Positions 45,818 to 55,093 of a stretch of DNA of 64,000 bases are shown here, one piece after another. The notes beneath the pieces were generated by a model. That model had not been told where the DNA came from. It searched no databases and saw nothing but the letters and a program-made list of their open reading frames with translations. The translations under genes and the position numbers were made by a program. Position 1 is the first letter of the stretch. Each line of letters opens with the position of its first letter. This DNA is from Rhodopirellula europaea 6C (GTDB lineage: Bacteria; Planctomycetota; Planctomycetia; Pirellulales; Pirellulaceae). The stretch is taken from positions 1-64,000 of the forward strand of contig NZ_ANMO01000232.1 of the NCBI RefSeq assembly GCF_000338295.1, given 5' to 3'.

Positions 45818-47319
45818 GCAAAGCCCCCAGGACAGCCATCAGCCCAACTCGCGAAGAGAATTATCCCGAGTGGTATCAACAAGTCATTCGGGCAGCCGAC
45901 CTCGCTGAGAATTCGCCAGTTCGCGGTTGCATGGTGATCAAACCGTGGGGCTACCAACTTTGGGAAAACGTCCAGCGTGCTTTGGATGACATGTTCAAAG
46001 CAACCGGCCACCAAAACGCTTACTTCCCATTGTTCATTCCGATGAGCTACCTGGAAAAGGAAGCGGAACACGTCGATGGATTCGCGAAAGAGTGCGCGGT
46101 TGTCACTCACCACCGTCTCGAACCCGATCCCGACGGCGGGCTGCGTCCTGCGGGCAAGCTCGAAGAACCATTGATCGTTCGTCCGACCAGCGAAACGATT
46201 ATCGGTGCGACCTACGCGAAGTGGGTTCAGAGTTACCGTGATTTGCCAATTCTGATCAACCAATGGGCCAACGTTGTCCGTTGGGAAATGCGGACGCGAA
46301 TGTTTTTGCGCACCGCGGAATTTCTTTGGCAGGAAGGCCACACCGTCCACGCGACTTCGGAAGAAGCGGTCGAAGAAACCGAGAAGATGGTCGAGGTTTA
46401 CCGCGACTTTGCTGAGAACTGGATGGCAATGCCGGTCATCGTCGGCAGCAAGACTCCGCTGGAGCGTTTCCCAGGCGCGGTCGAGACGCTGTCGATCGAA
46501 GCCATGATGCAAGATCGCAAGGCCTTGCAGGCGGGAACGAGCCACTTCCTGGGGCAGAATTTTTCGAAGGCTCAGGAAATCAAATTCCAAAGCGAATCCG
46601 GCGACATTGAGTTTGCTTGGACGACCTCTTGGGGCGTCAGCACTCGATTGATCGGTGCCTTGATCATGACGCACAGCGACGATGACGGGTTGGTTCTGCC
46701 ACCTCGTTTGGCACCAACGCATGTCGTCATTCAACCAATCTACAAAGACGATTCGCGTGCGGAGGTGATGGAGTACGTTCAATCGCTTCGCGACGAATTA
46801 GCCGCTCAAACCTACGCAAATGCTCCTGTTCGCGTGACGATCGACGATCGCGATATTCGTGGCGGAGAAAAGAAGTGGTATCACGTCAAACGTGGCGTTC
46901 CCATTCGATTGGAAGTCGGGCCGAAGGACATGGCCGCGGGCACCGTCTTCTGCGGCATCCGTAATCAACCTAAAAGTGTCGGTATCGACCGAGCGGAGTT
47001 GGTGGCAACGATCGGCGAAAAGCTGGCGACGTTGCAGCAAGAGTTGTTCGACGCCGCGTTGAAGATGCGGGAAGACAACACGGTCGAACTCAAATCAGAA
47101 GCTGAGTTCCGTGACTTCTTCGCTGACAAAGGTGACACCGCAATCACTGGCGGATTCGCTTGGTGTCACTACAGCGATGAAGACTCTTTGCAGCCACTGC
47201 TGAAGGAGTTGAAGGTGACGATTCGTTGCGTTCCGCGAACGGACAACGCGACCGAAGGCACCTGTTTCTTGACCGGCAAACCCGCTGCTCAACGAGCCAT
47301 TTTCGCGAAAGCGTATTGA
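45814..47319 (+). CDS. proS: Prolyl-tRNA synthetase (short, archaeal/eukaryal-type)
   Basis: This 501-aa class-II synthetase charges tRNA-Pro. It is the short ProS form without the bacterial editing insertion: YPEWYQQVIRAADLAE, the motif-2 region RWEMRTRMFLRTAEFLWQEG, QAGTSHFLGQNFS, TTSWGVSTRL, and an anticodon-binding domain with IDDRDIRGGEKKW. Many bacteria carry this type instead of the E. coli type. It is translationally coupled to carA (ATGA). A 9-bp inverted repeat at 47304-47329 encloses the stop codon. Confidence 0.95.
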   Translation: MSKAPRTAISPTREENYPEWYQQVIRAADLAENSPVRGCMVIKPWGYQLWENVQRALDDMFKATGHQNAYFPLFIPMSYLEKEAEHVDGFAKECAVVTHHRLEPDPDGGLRPAGKLEEPLIVRPTSETIIGATYAKWVQSYRDLPILINQWANVVRWEMRTRMFLRTAEFLWQEGHTVHATSEEAVEETEKMVEVYRDFAENWMAMPVIVGSKTPLERFPGAVETLSIEAMMQDRKALQAGTSHFLGQNFSKAQEIKFQSESGDIEFAWTTSWGVSTRLIGALIMTHSDDDGLVLPPRLAPTHVVIQPIYKDDSRAEVMEYVQSLRDELAAQTYANAPVRVTIDDRDIRGGEKKWYHVKRGVPIRLEVGPKDMAAGTVFCGIRNQPKSVGIDRAELVATIGEKLATLQQELFDAALKMREDNTVELKSEAEFRDFFADKGDTAITGGFAWCHYSDEDSLQPLLKELKVTIRCVPRTDNATEGTCFLTGKPAAQRAIFAKAY

Positions 47320-47329
47320 TGCTTTCGCG
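47304..47329. terminator. Inverted repeat around the proS stop codon
   Basis: A perfect 9-bp stem cgcgaaagc/gctttcgcg with an 8-nt loop contains the proS TGA in its loop, 15 bp before the convergent lnt stop. There is no T-run, so it is a possible terminator or 3'-end stabiliser rather than a classic rho-independent site. Confidence 0.5.
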
Positions 47330-47344
47330 GTGACGTGTTGATCA

Positions 47345-49210
47345 TCAATTTGGTTGAGTGGCTTCGGCGCTTGCGTTTCGTTTCCGCCGACGCGTCAACC
47401 ATTCAAACGTCATCCATGCCAGTCCGCAAAGTGTGGCCGCGCCCATCAGGCCGGCCGGCCAAGACCCCATGCGTACATACAGGCTGATTCGCGAATCTCG
47501 CCTTGGTTGGGCATAGATGACATCGCTTTGTCCCTTCTCCAATCGCTCGACGACTCGACCGGCCGAATCAATCCAAACGGTCGGGCCCCCGTTGGCTGCG
47601 GACAAAACCGGACGCCGGCATCCGACAGCAACCAGTTGTGCGCATCGCAAATGGTGATCCACGACCGCTGTGTCGTGGAACCAAACGTCATTGGTCAACG
47701 TCACGATGGCGTCCGGCAACTTTGGGTTGGCTCGCGAATTCAGTTGGTGCATGTGGTTGACAGGAATCCGCTCCACCGCAGTCTCGATGCACAAGTTCGG
47801 CATCAGCGAAATCCCGTCCAAGTCAAAGCGTTCAGGCTCCGTCCCGCGATCCAATCCTAGTCCTGGAGGGACGATGTCGCTGATCCATGGCAAGCTGTGC
47901 ACCAACGGAATGGTTTCTCCGAACAGGACGAGGTGATTCTTCGAGTACGTGCCGGACATCTTTCCGGTCGCATCTACCCAAATGACGCCGCTGTATTGAC
48001 TGGGACGATCCGCGTACTGGACCAATCCACACCCGCCAATGATCGCCGGAGTTGCGTCGATCGGAACGGTGGAACTGGCCCTCATCGCTCGCTGAATGCT
48101 GGTCGCGCGATTCAGGAAATCGATTTGGTTGTTTTCGACGGCGAATCGAAGTTGTTCAGGCTGCAGCGGCGCTGCAGCTGGGTTCTGCATGAAGTCAGGA
48201 ACAACCAGATCGGCGCCGGTGGTCATCCAAGGTAATCCGCCTGAGAACATCGACTCGGGCCAAACGACTGCATCGACCGGCGTCTTCGATTTGGCAACCG
48301 CATCGATTGCCATCTGACCGTACGCGGCAAAGATCTCTTGTTCTCGCACGATGTCTTGTTCGTAGACCGTCAGCTCATTGCCACCCAGAAGCGCGATCGT
48401 TTTGCCGGTTGGTTCCGTCGCAACGTTCATCGTCATCGACCCGTAGACCAGCGTGGCGATCAGCAAACCGCCAGCAATCACGATCGACTTCGTTGGAGAG
48501 TCAAACGCACTTGATGTTCGTGGAACGGCCCATCGATTGTGTGCATCGAACATCGCTACGTTGACGCAGACGATCACGAAGCTAACCGTATAGGTTCCAC
48601 CCAGTTCGGCGATTTGAATGAGCATCGGCATGTCGGCGAGCGCGTGGCCGAGCATCAACACCGAGATTCCGGTGAAGAAGTAGTTGCGGATCCATTCCAA
48701 GCCAACCCAAAGGACCGCGGCAACAAGGCAAACGGGAACGCGATGACGCCATGATTGCGTGTTCCCATCGTTATCAGGTAATCGCCAGCGTCGAAGCAAT
48801 GCGACGAAGAGAAGCGGATAGATTGCCAAGTAGCTTGACAGTGCCATCCAAGGCAGAAACATCAGTGGGTGGGCGTAGCGAAGCCCTTGAAGGCTGATCA
48901 ACCAATACGCGAGCGATGCAGCGTACAGCGGACGTTTCCAGGAAGAACCCGGAGCCACTTCCGCGATTGCCAGCAGCGGAACCAGTGCGATGAACACCAA
49001 GGGACCGATCGCAAACGGAGGTCCTGAGAGCCAAAGCACCATCGCGAATGCGGACGAAGCCGCGAAAAGCCATCCGATGGAGGCTGATTCGGGCGCTGGT
49101 GGCTTGGTAGCGACTTCCGACGCGGGAGTGTCGGAGGCAGATATGTTTTCGCTCAACGGATGGGCTCGCGTTCGCGGGAGGGTTGATATCCCCGTGAAAT
49201 ACCAGCCCAA
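47345..49210 (-). CDS. lnt: Apolipoprotein N-acyltransferase
   Basis: This 621-aa inner-membrane enzyme adds the third acyl chain to lipoproteins. After several transmembrane helices (FAMVLWLSGPPFAIGPLVF onward) comes a nitrilase-like periplasmic domain with the triad Glu in VWPESMFSG, Lys in TYSKNHLVLFGE and Cys in MPNLCIET. A last helix (GLMGAATLCGLAWM) anchors the C-terminus. The N-terminus is uncertain: the frame opens at a TTG (49210), and another TTG at LSENIS is possible. It follows cpaE by 39 bp on the same strand. Lnt implies a Gram-negative-type lipoprotein pathway. Confidence 0.93.
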   Translation of the reverse strand: MGWYFTGISTLPRTRAHPLSENISASDTPASEVATKPPAPESASIGWLFAASSAFAMVLWLSGPPFAIGPLVFIALVPLLAIAEVAPGSSWKRPLYAASLAYWLISLQGLRYAHPLMFLPWMALSSYLAIYPLLFVALLRRWRLPDNDGNTQSWRHRVPVCLVAAVLWVGLEWIRNYFFTGISVLMLGHALADMPMLIQIAELGGTYTVSFVIVCVNVAMFDAHNRWAVPRTSSAFDSPTKSIVIAGGLLIATLVYGSMTMNVATEPTGKTIALLGGNELTVYEQDIVREQEIFAAYGQMAIDAVAKSKTPVDAVVWPESMFSGGLPWMTTGADLVVPDFMQNPAAAPLQPEQLRFAVENNQIDFLNRATSIQRAMRASSTVPIDATPAIIGGCGLVQYADRPSQYSGVIWVDATGKMSGTYSKNHLVLFGETIPLVHSLPWISDIVPPGLGLDRGTEPERFDLDGISLMPNLCIETAVERIPVNHMHQLNSRANPKLPDAIVTLTNDVWFHDTAVVDHHLRCAQLVAVGCRRPVLSAANGGPTVWIDSAGRVVERLEKGQSDVIYAQPRRDSRISLYVRMGSWPAGLMGAATLCGLAWMTFEWLTRRRKRNASAEATQPN

Positions 49211-49249
49211 CCGCGGGCGGGCAACCCGTTTCGCGTATGCCCGAGCGTG

Positions 49250-50479
49250 CTATGCCTTCGCGGCACCCGGCCAAAATCGTTTCCAGCGGCTCTCATTGCT
49301 GCTGTGGTCGTCCGCTGAGGAACTTTCCTCCGCAGCTGCCCCCGCTTCTCGGTGTGTCAATCGATACGCAACGTCCCGGAAAGCCTGGGTCAAGGCTGCC
49401 TTCGGGGCCTGTGTGATCAACGGCACACCGTTATTGCGGACTTCGACCATCGTGCGATAGTCGTTAGGCAGTAGAGCAAAAATCTCTCGTCCGAGTGTTT
49501 CCTTCGCCTTCTTCAGGCTGATTTGACCAGCATCCAAACCAGCACGGTTGACGATGATTTCAACGCGTTCGGCAAGGCCTTCGGTTTCATCGAAGCTCAT
49601 CATCAGGCGAACCACGTTGCGAAGACACGGCAGGTCCAACTGAGTAACCAGCAATACCCTCGATGCGGATTCGATCGCGATCATGTCCAGCGCGTTGTAG
49701 GTCTTCGACAGGTCGACGATCAAGTGGGTGAAGGAGGCCTTCAACAAACCGACGACCTTGCGAAGGCTTTCGGTATCGATGGCTTCGAGATCATGCAGTT
49801 CCACTGGTCGCGGCAGCAGGTACAGACCGCTGGAGTGTTTCGTCAGCGACTTCTTCAGCAGTTGAATGTCCAATCTTCCAATGTTTTGAACGACGTCGGC
49901 GAGCGTGTAGTCCGGGATGGCATCCAAGAAAACATCGGCGTCACCGAGAGCCAAATCGAGGTCCAACAACGCGACGCTGTTGCGGCTTTCTTCGGCCAGC
50001 ACGCAGCCTAAGTTGACAGCGGTGCTGGTCGTACCCACACCACCGGTTGCTCCAGCAATCGCGATGACTTCGCAAGAGCGATTGCGCGCATCGCCACCAC
50101 CGAATTTGGTTTGACTGATCCGGCCAAGGGCCGAAGACAGTTCTTCTTCCACCAGTGGTAACGTTAGGAATTCTCGCGCCCCCGCGCGAATCGCCTGAAG
50201 GATCAACTGCCCATCACTAACGGCACTGGTCGCAAGCAACGCCGTGTCGGGCGTTTCGCGAGTGATCCGCTCAATCAGTTTGATCGCGGCGGTGGAATCA
50301 GTGTCCAACGAAATGACTCCGACATCGGGAGTCGTTTGGTCGACGATGTCTGGAAAGAATTCATAGCGTGAGCAGTCCGCTTCCAGCCAAACGGTGTCCA
50401 TCCCCAAAAGCATCGCTTTCAGTGTTTCGCGGGACGAGTCGTTTGGATCGACCAAGGCCAATCGGAGGACGTTACTCAT
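49250..50479 (-). CDS. cpaE: CpaE/TadZ-like pilus-assembly ATPase
   Basis: This 409-aa protein has an N-terminal receiver-like domain without a clear phosphoacceptor pattern (ALVDPNDSSRETLKAML, AGAREFLTLPL) and a MinD/ParA-type ATPase domain with deviant Walker A GATGGVGTTS and LLDLDLALGDADVFLD. In Tad/Flp systems CpaE/TadZ positions the pilus machine at the cell pole or membrane. It is the last pilus gene of the run and leads into lnt. Start ATG 50479. Confidence 0.88.
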   Translation of the reverse strand: MSNVLRLALVDPNDSSRETLKAMLLGMDTVWLEADCSRYEFFPDIVDQTTPDVGVISLDTDSTAAIKLIERITRETPDTALLATSAVSDGQLILQAIRAGAREFLTLPLVEEELSSALGRISQTKFGGGDARNRSCEVIAIAGATGGVGTTSTAVNLGCVLAEESRNSVALLDLDLALGDADVFLDAIPDYTLADVVQNIGRLDIQLLKKSLTKHSSGLYLLPRPVELHDLEAIDTESLRKVVGLLKASFTHLIVDLSKTYNALDMIAIESASRVLLVTQLDLPCLRNVVRLMMSFDETEGLAERVEIIVNRAGLDAGQISLKKAKETLGREIFALLPNDYRTMVEVRNNGVPLITQAPKAALTQAFRDVAYRLTHREAGAAAEESSSADDHSSNESRWKRFWPGAAKA

Positions 50480-50575
50480 AGCAGACAACTTCGATAGACG
50501 GAGAAAGGTTTCATGGGAGACAGCCCGCTTGTCAGGCGGGCGACATGGTGGGGCGTTTTGATTTCGCTCATGCGA

Positions 50576-52336
50576 TCATCTGTAGTCCGGTTGGCTGACA
50601 ATCACACCCTCAGCGACCTTCGTTGGTTGTGGACCAGGAATGATTGCATTCGGTGGAAGCAGCTCGCCCGCACCGAAGCGATTGTTCGCTGGTGAAGCGG
50701 TGTTTCGTGCAGTCTGTTGCGGGTAGTAGCCAGATGGGTTTGGCATTCCACGTGGCGGCATGTTCCGCGAGGCCTGAGGAGTCGAAATGGTTGGATCGAC
50801 TATCTCGCCTTGCGGATAGATTTGCTCTGGAACACCGTTCAGCGAATCTTGGTAGATCGGTGCCTGATGCATCATCGGACCGGATTCGATTTGTCCGCCA
50901 CGGAAGCCACCGCTAATTCCAGGTTGCAGGTTTTCGTTGTCGCAATCATTGGCTTTCAAGTTCGGCACTTCGATGTGACCGTACAGGTAGAATTCCTTGT
51001 CGTCAGGCGAATGTGAATTCATGCCCGGGCCACCGCGTGGTACTTCGTGTGGATCCATGGCTTCCACTAATTCCGGAGTGACCAGAATTAGAAGCTCGAT
51101 CTCGTTGCGGCGTTCTTGCATCTTTCGGAATAGTGTCCCGACATAGGGCAAGCTTCCGAAGAATGGTGTGCGAGATGTGGTCGATTCGGTTCGGCTTTGC
51201 AACAAACCGGCCAGGGCGAACGTTTGGCCCGCTTGCATCTCAACCGCTGTTTCGACATACCGAGTCGTGAAAGCGGTCACGTTGGTACCGTTGACAGTAA
51301 CGGCTCGTGACGGGTCAGGTTCGCTGACCTCCGGTCGCACTTCCAATCGAATGCGGCCTGGGCCGACGACAAAAGGCAGGAAGTCGATGCTTGTACCGTA
51401 GTCTTCGTAGGTGATTTGGACTTGCCCGTTTTGTCCCGGGACAATCGTTGGGATTCGACCACCAACGGTGAATCGTGCTGGACGACCGTGGGTCGCAACG
51501 ACGGTGGGTTCCGCCAACAGCTTGGTCAAGCGTTGTTCGTGCAATGCATTGATGAGGGTCTCGAAATTTCCGTTGACGTTGAATCGCAGATTCGTGTCAC
51601 CAAGCGGAATAGGGCCGAAGCCAGCGTCACCTTCGACGATACCGGCACCGACATCGAGGACTCCACTGGGGCCGTTTAGCAAGGTGAAGTTGTCGTCAAG
51701 GATCGCCAGGTCGACGCCAAGTTCACGGAGCTTCGTACGACTGACTTCCATGATCTTGGTGTGCAACAAGACTTGCTGGATACCGACCACTTGAATGTTG
51801 TTGATGACCGTCGTGTAGAACTGTTCGGTGATCGCAACCGCTTTGTCCACATCGTCGACGCTGGTGACATACCCTGAGATAATGGCCGACTCCCCGATGG
51901 GTGTGACTCGAAGCGACGCCAGCGGCAACTGCGAGTTCAGAATGCCCTCGACTTCTCGAGCGTCCGCGACGACGGTAACGTCAATCGTGTAGAGTTTATC
52001 TTCGGTGTCCCAAAGGTTGATTTGGGTGGTACCAGGAATCTTGCCAAAGACCTGAATTTGATTTTCAGAAACCGGGGTCGCACCCAGGACTTCTTCGTTG
52101 TGAACTTGGAACCGCGGAATGCGTTCGCCGAGTGAGAGGATGCGACTGCTCTTCACGATCAAATCCATCCGCTCAACGGTTTGGTTGATCTGGTGGTCGC
52201 CCGCTGCAGAAGCTAGCGTCGTCGCGGACTGCGCCATCATCGGTTCAGAAACCGAGAGCATCGCCAACCCAAAAACGGTGGCGAGCAGACAGCGGACCGA
52301 TAGGTCGCGACGGATAAGAAAAGTGCACACTCGCAT
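50576..52336 (-). CDS. cpaC: CpaC/RcpA secretin of the Flp pilus
   Basis: This 586-aa outer-membrane secretin has a signal peptide (FGLAMLSVSEPMMAQS), an N-terminal pilus-secretin domain (SSRILSLGERIPRF, FGKIPGTTQINLWD), a BON-like region (SAIISGYVTSVDD), then the secretin core (RIPTIVPGQNGQVQITYED, FFGSLPYVGTLFRK, ELLILVTPELVEAMDPHE). A long Pro/Gln-rich C-terminal tail of about 130 residues is unusual. I start it at the ATG preceded by AAGGA at 8 nt. A 6-bp GC hairpin lies between it and cpaE at 50523-50541. Confidence 0.92.
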   Translation of the reverse strand: MRVCTFLIRRDLSVRCLLATVFGLAMLSVSEPMMAQSATTLASAAGDHQINQTVERMDLIVKSSRILSLGERIPRFQVHNEEVLGATPVSENQIQVFGKIPGTTQINLWDTEDKLYTIDVTVVADAREVEGILNSQLPLASLRVTPIGESAIISGYVTSVDDVDKAVAITEQFYTTVINNIQVVGIQQVLLHTKIMEVSRTKLRELGVDLAILDDNFTLLNGPSGVLDVGAGIVEGDAGFGPIPLGDTNLRFNVNGNFETLINALHEQRLTKLLAEPTVVATHGRPARFTVGGRIPTIVPGQNGQVQITYEDYGTSIDFLPFVVGPGRIRLEVRPEVSEPDPSRAVTVNGTNVTAFTTRYVETAVEMQAGQTFALAGLLQSRTESTTSRTPFFGSLPYVGTLFRKMQERRNEIELLILVTPELVEAMDPHEVPRGGPGMNSHSPDDKEFYLYGHIEVPNLKANDCDNENLQPGISGGFRGGQIESGPMMHQAPIYQDSLNGVPEQIYPQGEIVDPTISTPQASRNMPPRGMPNPSGYYPQQTARNTASPANNRFGAGELLPPNAIIPGPQPTKVAEGVIVSQPDYR

Positions 52337-52504
52337 CTGAGGCATCCTTGCCGGGGCGGGTCGAGTTATTCATTCATCTCCGCGAGAATTCATCCATGAA
52401 CTCTCGGCGATCAGTCCGTCGGTTGAACGGCGGGCTGGGCGGCGACTCGCTGGGAGGCGAAGTTGCCTTGGCATCAGTGGTGAATCTTGTTTTCGTCCGC
52501 GCCG

Positions 52505-53629
52505 TTAGCGGCTGGTCGGACCAAACTCTTCGGACCCTGAACTGTCCGCTTGGGAACGGTTCGTTGGTCCGCTGTTGTAAAACGGACTTTGTGATCCGTT
52601 CAGGTAGCTGTAATCGGTCGGTGCGCTGGGTTCATCCAGTTCGTTCTCGCTAGGGAGGGGATAATCTGCCCCCGGGCGAGTTCGCAGGTCGTTGCTCGAG
52701 TCTTCCAGTTCTTCACGACCTGATTCTGCCAGTACCTTAGGCACGCTGGATCCTTCTTCGATCCAGTATTCAGTCAGCACGCCACCGGACATTTTCAACA
52801 TCTTGAAGCCCCGCTTCTTCTCTTTCTTGGGTGCTTGGATGGATGGCTTCACGACAGGAGTTTCGACGCGATTATTATCTTCTTCGCGTTGAGCTTGAGC
52901 GATCTGATAATCGGAGAGCCATCGCAAGAATTCTTGCCCGGCACCGCCGTCGGTCTCGCCGTCTTTTGTTTCGTTGATGTCACTTGGGTTACCGAGCGTC
53001 AGGCGAATCTTTCCGAGTTCGCTAGCGTAGGTCCAAGCGGGAGTGTCTTTTTTATGAATCAGCAGCGAGATTGAACGAGCCGGTTTGGCTTCGGCTTCCG
53101 AATCGACTTCGCGTTCGGTGCGGCCATCAACGGCGAAGACTCGCACGCCCGTCAAAACGGTTTTCGCGGTCGTTTCGGGAATCAATTCGCTTTTGACGAA
53201 GTAAGCCATCACGTCCACTCGATCGCCGGGGCGGACCAGGGTCGCAACGCTACTTTCGGGGTCAGCTCGCATCGACACGACGCTGAAACCGACTGGAATG
53301 GTTTGGGATGAACCGTTCGCATCAGCCATCAGTTTGATCGGCATCACGGGTTCGCCTTCGTAGAAACGCTGGCGCGCAAATTTGCCTTCGACGTCTTCGA
53401 GTTTGCCACTCGCACCGGTCGGAACACGATCGGCGGGCCATTGTTCGAGACGGATTTTGTCAGCGGTGATTTCTTCGGCAATGTCAATGGTTTTCGCGGT
53501 GACGAAGATCTCGACGGTTGCCACCGAACTCTGACCCGTCGATTGAGCTTGCATCCATTGGCTAACGCCAATTGCGGCGATCGTGCCGCAAACGCAGGCC
53601 AAGATGAGGAAGACTGATTTGTTTCGCAT
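52505..53629 (-). CDS. cpaB: CpaB/RcpC pilus-assembly protein
   Basis: This 374-aa protein has an N-terminal membrane anchor (SVFLILACVCGTIAAIGV), a SAF domain (TAKTIDIAEEITADKIRLEQ) and the CpaB/RcpC core (GFSVVSMRADPESSVATLVR, PGDRVDVMAYF). It ends in a disordered Asp/Ser/Pro-rich tail of about 100 residues, longer than usual. It works in the periplasm with the secretin. A double hairpin terminator lies between it and cpaA, so it probably has its own promoter in 53630-53830. Confidence 0.9.
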   Translation of the reverse strand: MRNKSVFLILACVCGTIAAIGVSQWMQAQSTGQSSVATVEIFVTAKTIDIAEEITADKIRLEQWPADRVPTGASGKLEDVEGKFARQRFYEGEPVMPIKLMADANGSSQTIPVGFSVVSMRADPESSVATLVRPGDRVDVMAYFVKSELIPETTAKTVLTGVRVFAVDGRTEREVDSEAEAKPARSISLLIHKKDTPAWTYASELGKIRLTLGNPSDINETKDGETDGGAGQEFLRWLSDYQIAQAQREEDNNRVETPVVKPSIQAPKKEKKRGFKMLKMSGGVLTEYWIEEGSSVPKVLAESGREELEDSSNDLRTRPGADYPLPSENELDEPSAPTDYSYLNGSQSPFYNSGPTNRSQADSSGSEEFGPTSR

Positions 53630-53836
53630 GGCAATCGAGTGGGTAACCAGAGGTGACAGACTGCTCGCGTTGAATTCGATCGATGACCGACCGCCCGCAA
53701 TGGAAGCGTCACTCTCGGTATCGGGTGTGAGTCTTCAAGAGCTAAACACACTTGGGGCAACCGAGTCCCTTTGCGCAATCGCTACAGATTGCCAATTGGA
53801 TGTTTCGCTTCGAATTTCCAACGCATTATGGAAAAG

Positions 53837-53891
53837 GCCCCGCAATCGGGGCACAAATGATGCTGGGCCGCATGGGGGTGCCATGCGGCCC
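53837..53891 (-). terminator. Double hairpin terminator between cpaA and cpaB
   Basis: Reading the minus strand after cpaA, there is first a perfect 11-bp stem (arms 53865-53875 and 53881-53891, gggccgcatgg/ccatgcggccc). A second stem gccccg/cggggc (53837-53852) is followed by CCTTTTCC. The tandem arrangement suggests efficient termination after cpaA. Confidence 0.75.
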
Positions 53892-53908
53892 TCGATCTTC
53901 AATTTGAA

Positions 53909-54466
53909 TCAGACCAATTGGCCCGTGGCGGCGAAGTAGATGATTGTGCCGATGGCCATTGGAATTCCGTATGGCAATAGGTACATGGTCGGTTTCCGCT
54001 CCCGAGCGATTGCGGCGAGTTGCTCAGGTTTACGAATTGTTCGCCACTCTTCCATGATTTTTAAGAATTGAGCGTAGTGTTTCATCCATGCACCGCTTTT
54101 CCAGATCATGAAAACTGCCATGATTCCGCCGACGATGGCCGTCGCGGCAAAAGCCTTCAAAGTGATCGTGGTTCCGCACCAGGCTCCGATGCCAGCGAGC
54201 AGTTTCACGTCGCCTGCACCCATGCCGCCAACGTTGCGAAGTGGCAACAGCAACATCATGCCGACGAATGTGCCGAGCAAGCTGTATCCCAGTTCGGGAA
54301 AGCCGCCCTGGATGAAGCAGTGTGCCCAGCCGCAGATGATGAACGGGAAAGTCAACCAGTTTGGGACTTTCAGAATCATGCCGTCGATGACAGCAGCAAC
54401 GATAAGGACAACCGTCACGAACCAAATGGTCCAGTTTTCGGTGATGCCGTGAAGGAGAGTGTCCAT
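53909..54466 (-). CDS. cpaA: Type IV prepilin peptidase (CpaA/TadV)
   Basis: This 185-aa inner-membrane aspartic protease processes Flp prepilin. It is polytopic, with the first catalytic Asp in AAVIDGMILKVPNWLTFP and the second in the GxGD motif GGMGAGDVKLLAGIGAW. The short form without a methylase domain is typical of Tad systems. The end is followed by a double terminator, so cpaA is probably transcribed with flp or from its own promoter. Confidence 0.92.
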   Translation of the reverse strand: MDTLLHGITENWTIWFVTVVLIVAAVIDGMILKVPNWLTFPFIICGWAHCFIQGGFPELGYSLLGTFVGMMLLLPLRNVGGMGAGDVKLLAGIGAWCGTTITLKAFAATAIVGGIMAVFMIWKSGAWMKHYAQFLKIMEEWRTIRKPEQLAAIARERKPTMYLLPYGIPMAIGTIIYFAATGQLV

Positions 54467-54591
54467 GATGATTTCCCCGTGTTTTTTCGGTCGATTCGTC
54501 CGTGAAACGAGTCGTCCGTTAATGGTTTCAAATTGGAAGGTGTGTGAGTTGGCGGTGAACGTTTTGTTCTTTTCCGATCGAAACGGATGAT

Positions 54592-54702
54592 TCAGCGAGG
54601 ACCGATCATCCAGCTCAACATTGCGAACAGCAAAGTCACGCCACAGCAGGCCAATTGCCAGACATGGGCGGCAGCGTCAGCGGGAATTAGTGGGTAGTTC
54701 AT
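54592..54702 (-). CDS. Possible 36-aa single-pass membrane peptide in the pilus locus
   Basis: A 36-codon frame starts with ATG (54700-54702), stops with TGA and encodes a peptide with one hydrophobic helix (VWQLACCGVTLLFAMLSWM) and a short polar N-terminus (MNYPLIPADAAAH). It lies between flp and cpaA on their strand. There is no strong ribosome-binding site, so it may be fortuitous. Composition and position are the only support. Confidence 0.35.
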   Translation of the reverse strand: MNYPLIPADAAAHVWQLACCGVTLLFAMLSWMIGPR

Positions 54703-54842
54703 TCGCTCGATGCCCGGGGGCAAACCTAAAAGGTGTGAAATGAGTGGTCGCTAAGACTTCCTTTGAACATTCAATGGCGGATCGTTTCATTTCGATCCAA
54801 TAAGTCGTCGCGTCAGGGCTCCCCCCACAGGCGATGCCGAAA

Positions 54843-54866
54843 GGCGGCGAGACACGTCTCACCGCC
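54843..54866 (-). terminator. Hairpin downstream of flp
   Basis: An 11-bp stem ggcggcgagac/gtctcaccgcc (one pair is G-T) lies about 48 bp after the flp stop, without a long T-run. It may attenuate read-through or protect the pilin mRNA 3' end, giving more pilin than downstream proteins. Confidence 0.5.
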
Positions 54867-54913
54867 ATTCGGTATGTCGCCAAATTGACGGGACAGACCC
54901 GCCGGATCAGCAC

Positions 54914-55093
54914 TTAGTTGGCTGCAATTGCATCGCCAGCTTCGCCGAACTTCGCGTTGGCGTTGTTACCGATTGTGGTAACAGCACCGATGCAAACGAC
55001 GATGATCAGGGCCAACAAAACGGCGTATTCAACAGCAGTTGGTCCGTCTTCTTCTTTCAGGAAAGCAACTACGTTTTCAGCAAACTTCTTCAT
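54914..55093 (-). CDS. flp: Flp/Tad major pilin
   Basis: This 59-aa prepilin was read directly from the minus strand: a short basic/acidic leader (MKKFAENVVAFLKEEDG) is cut after G17, leaving PTAVEYAVLLALIIVV. Glu at +5 and Tyr at +6 form the EY signature of type IVb Flp pilins. The C-terminus is GDAIAAN. A good ribosome-binding site (GGAG) sits 7-8 nt before the ATG. As the first gene of the pilus run it should be the most expressed. CpaA in the same locus is its peptidase. Confidence 0.93.
   Translation of the reverse strand: MKKFAENVVAFLKEEDGPTAVEYAVLLALIIVVCIGAVTTIGNNANAKFGEAGDAIAAN

Larger units (their letters stand above)
54467..54913. other. Gap between flp and cpaA
   Basis: This 447-bp stretch contains a possible 36-codon membrane-peptide gene (54592-54702) and a hairpin directly after flp (54843-54866), both listed separately. 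A 78-codon open frame next to flp looks random. Confidence 0.45.

Noticed and set aside
54677-54913. 78-codon open frame next to flp
   Set aside because: Low-quality composition, no ribosome-binding site, and the region holds a hairpin; probably non-coding.
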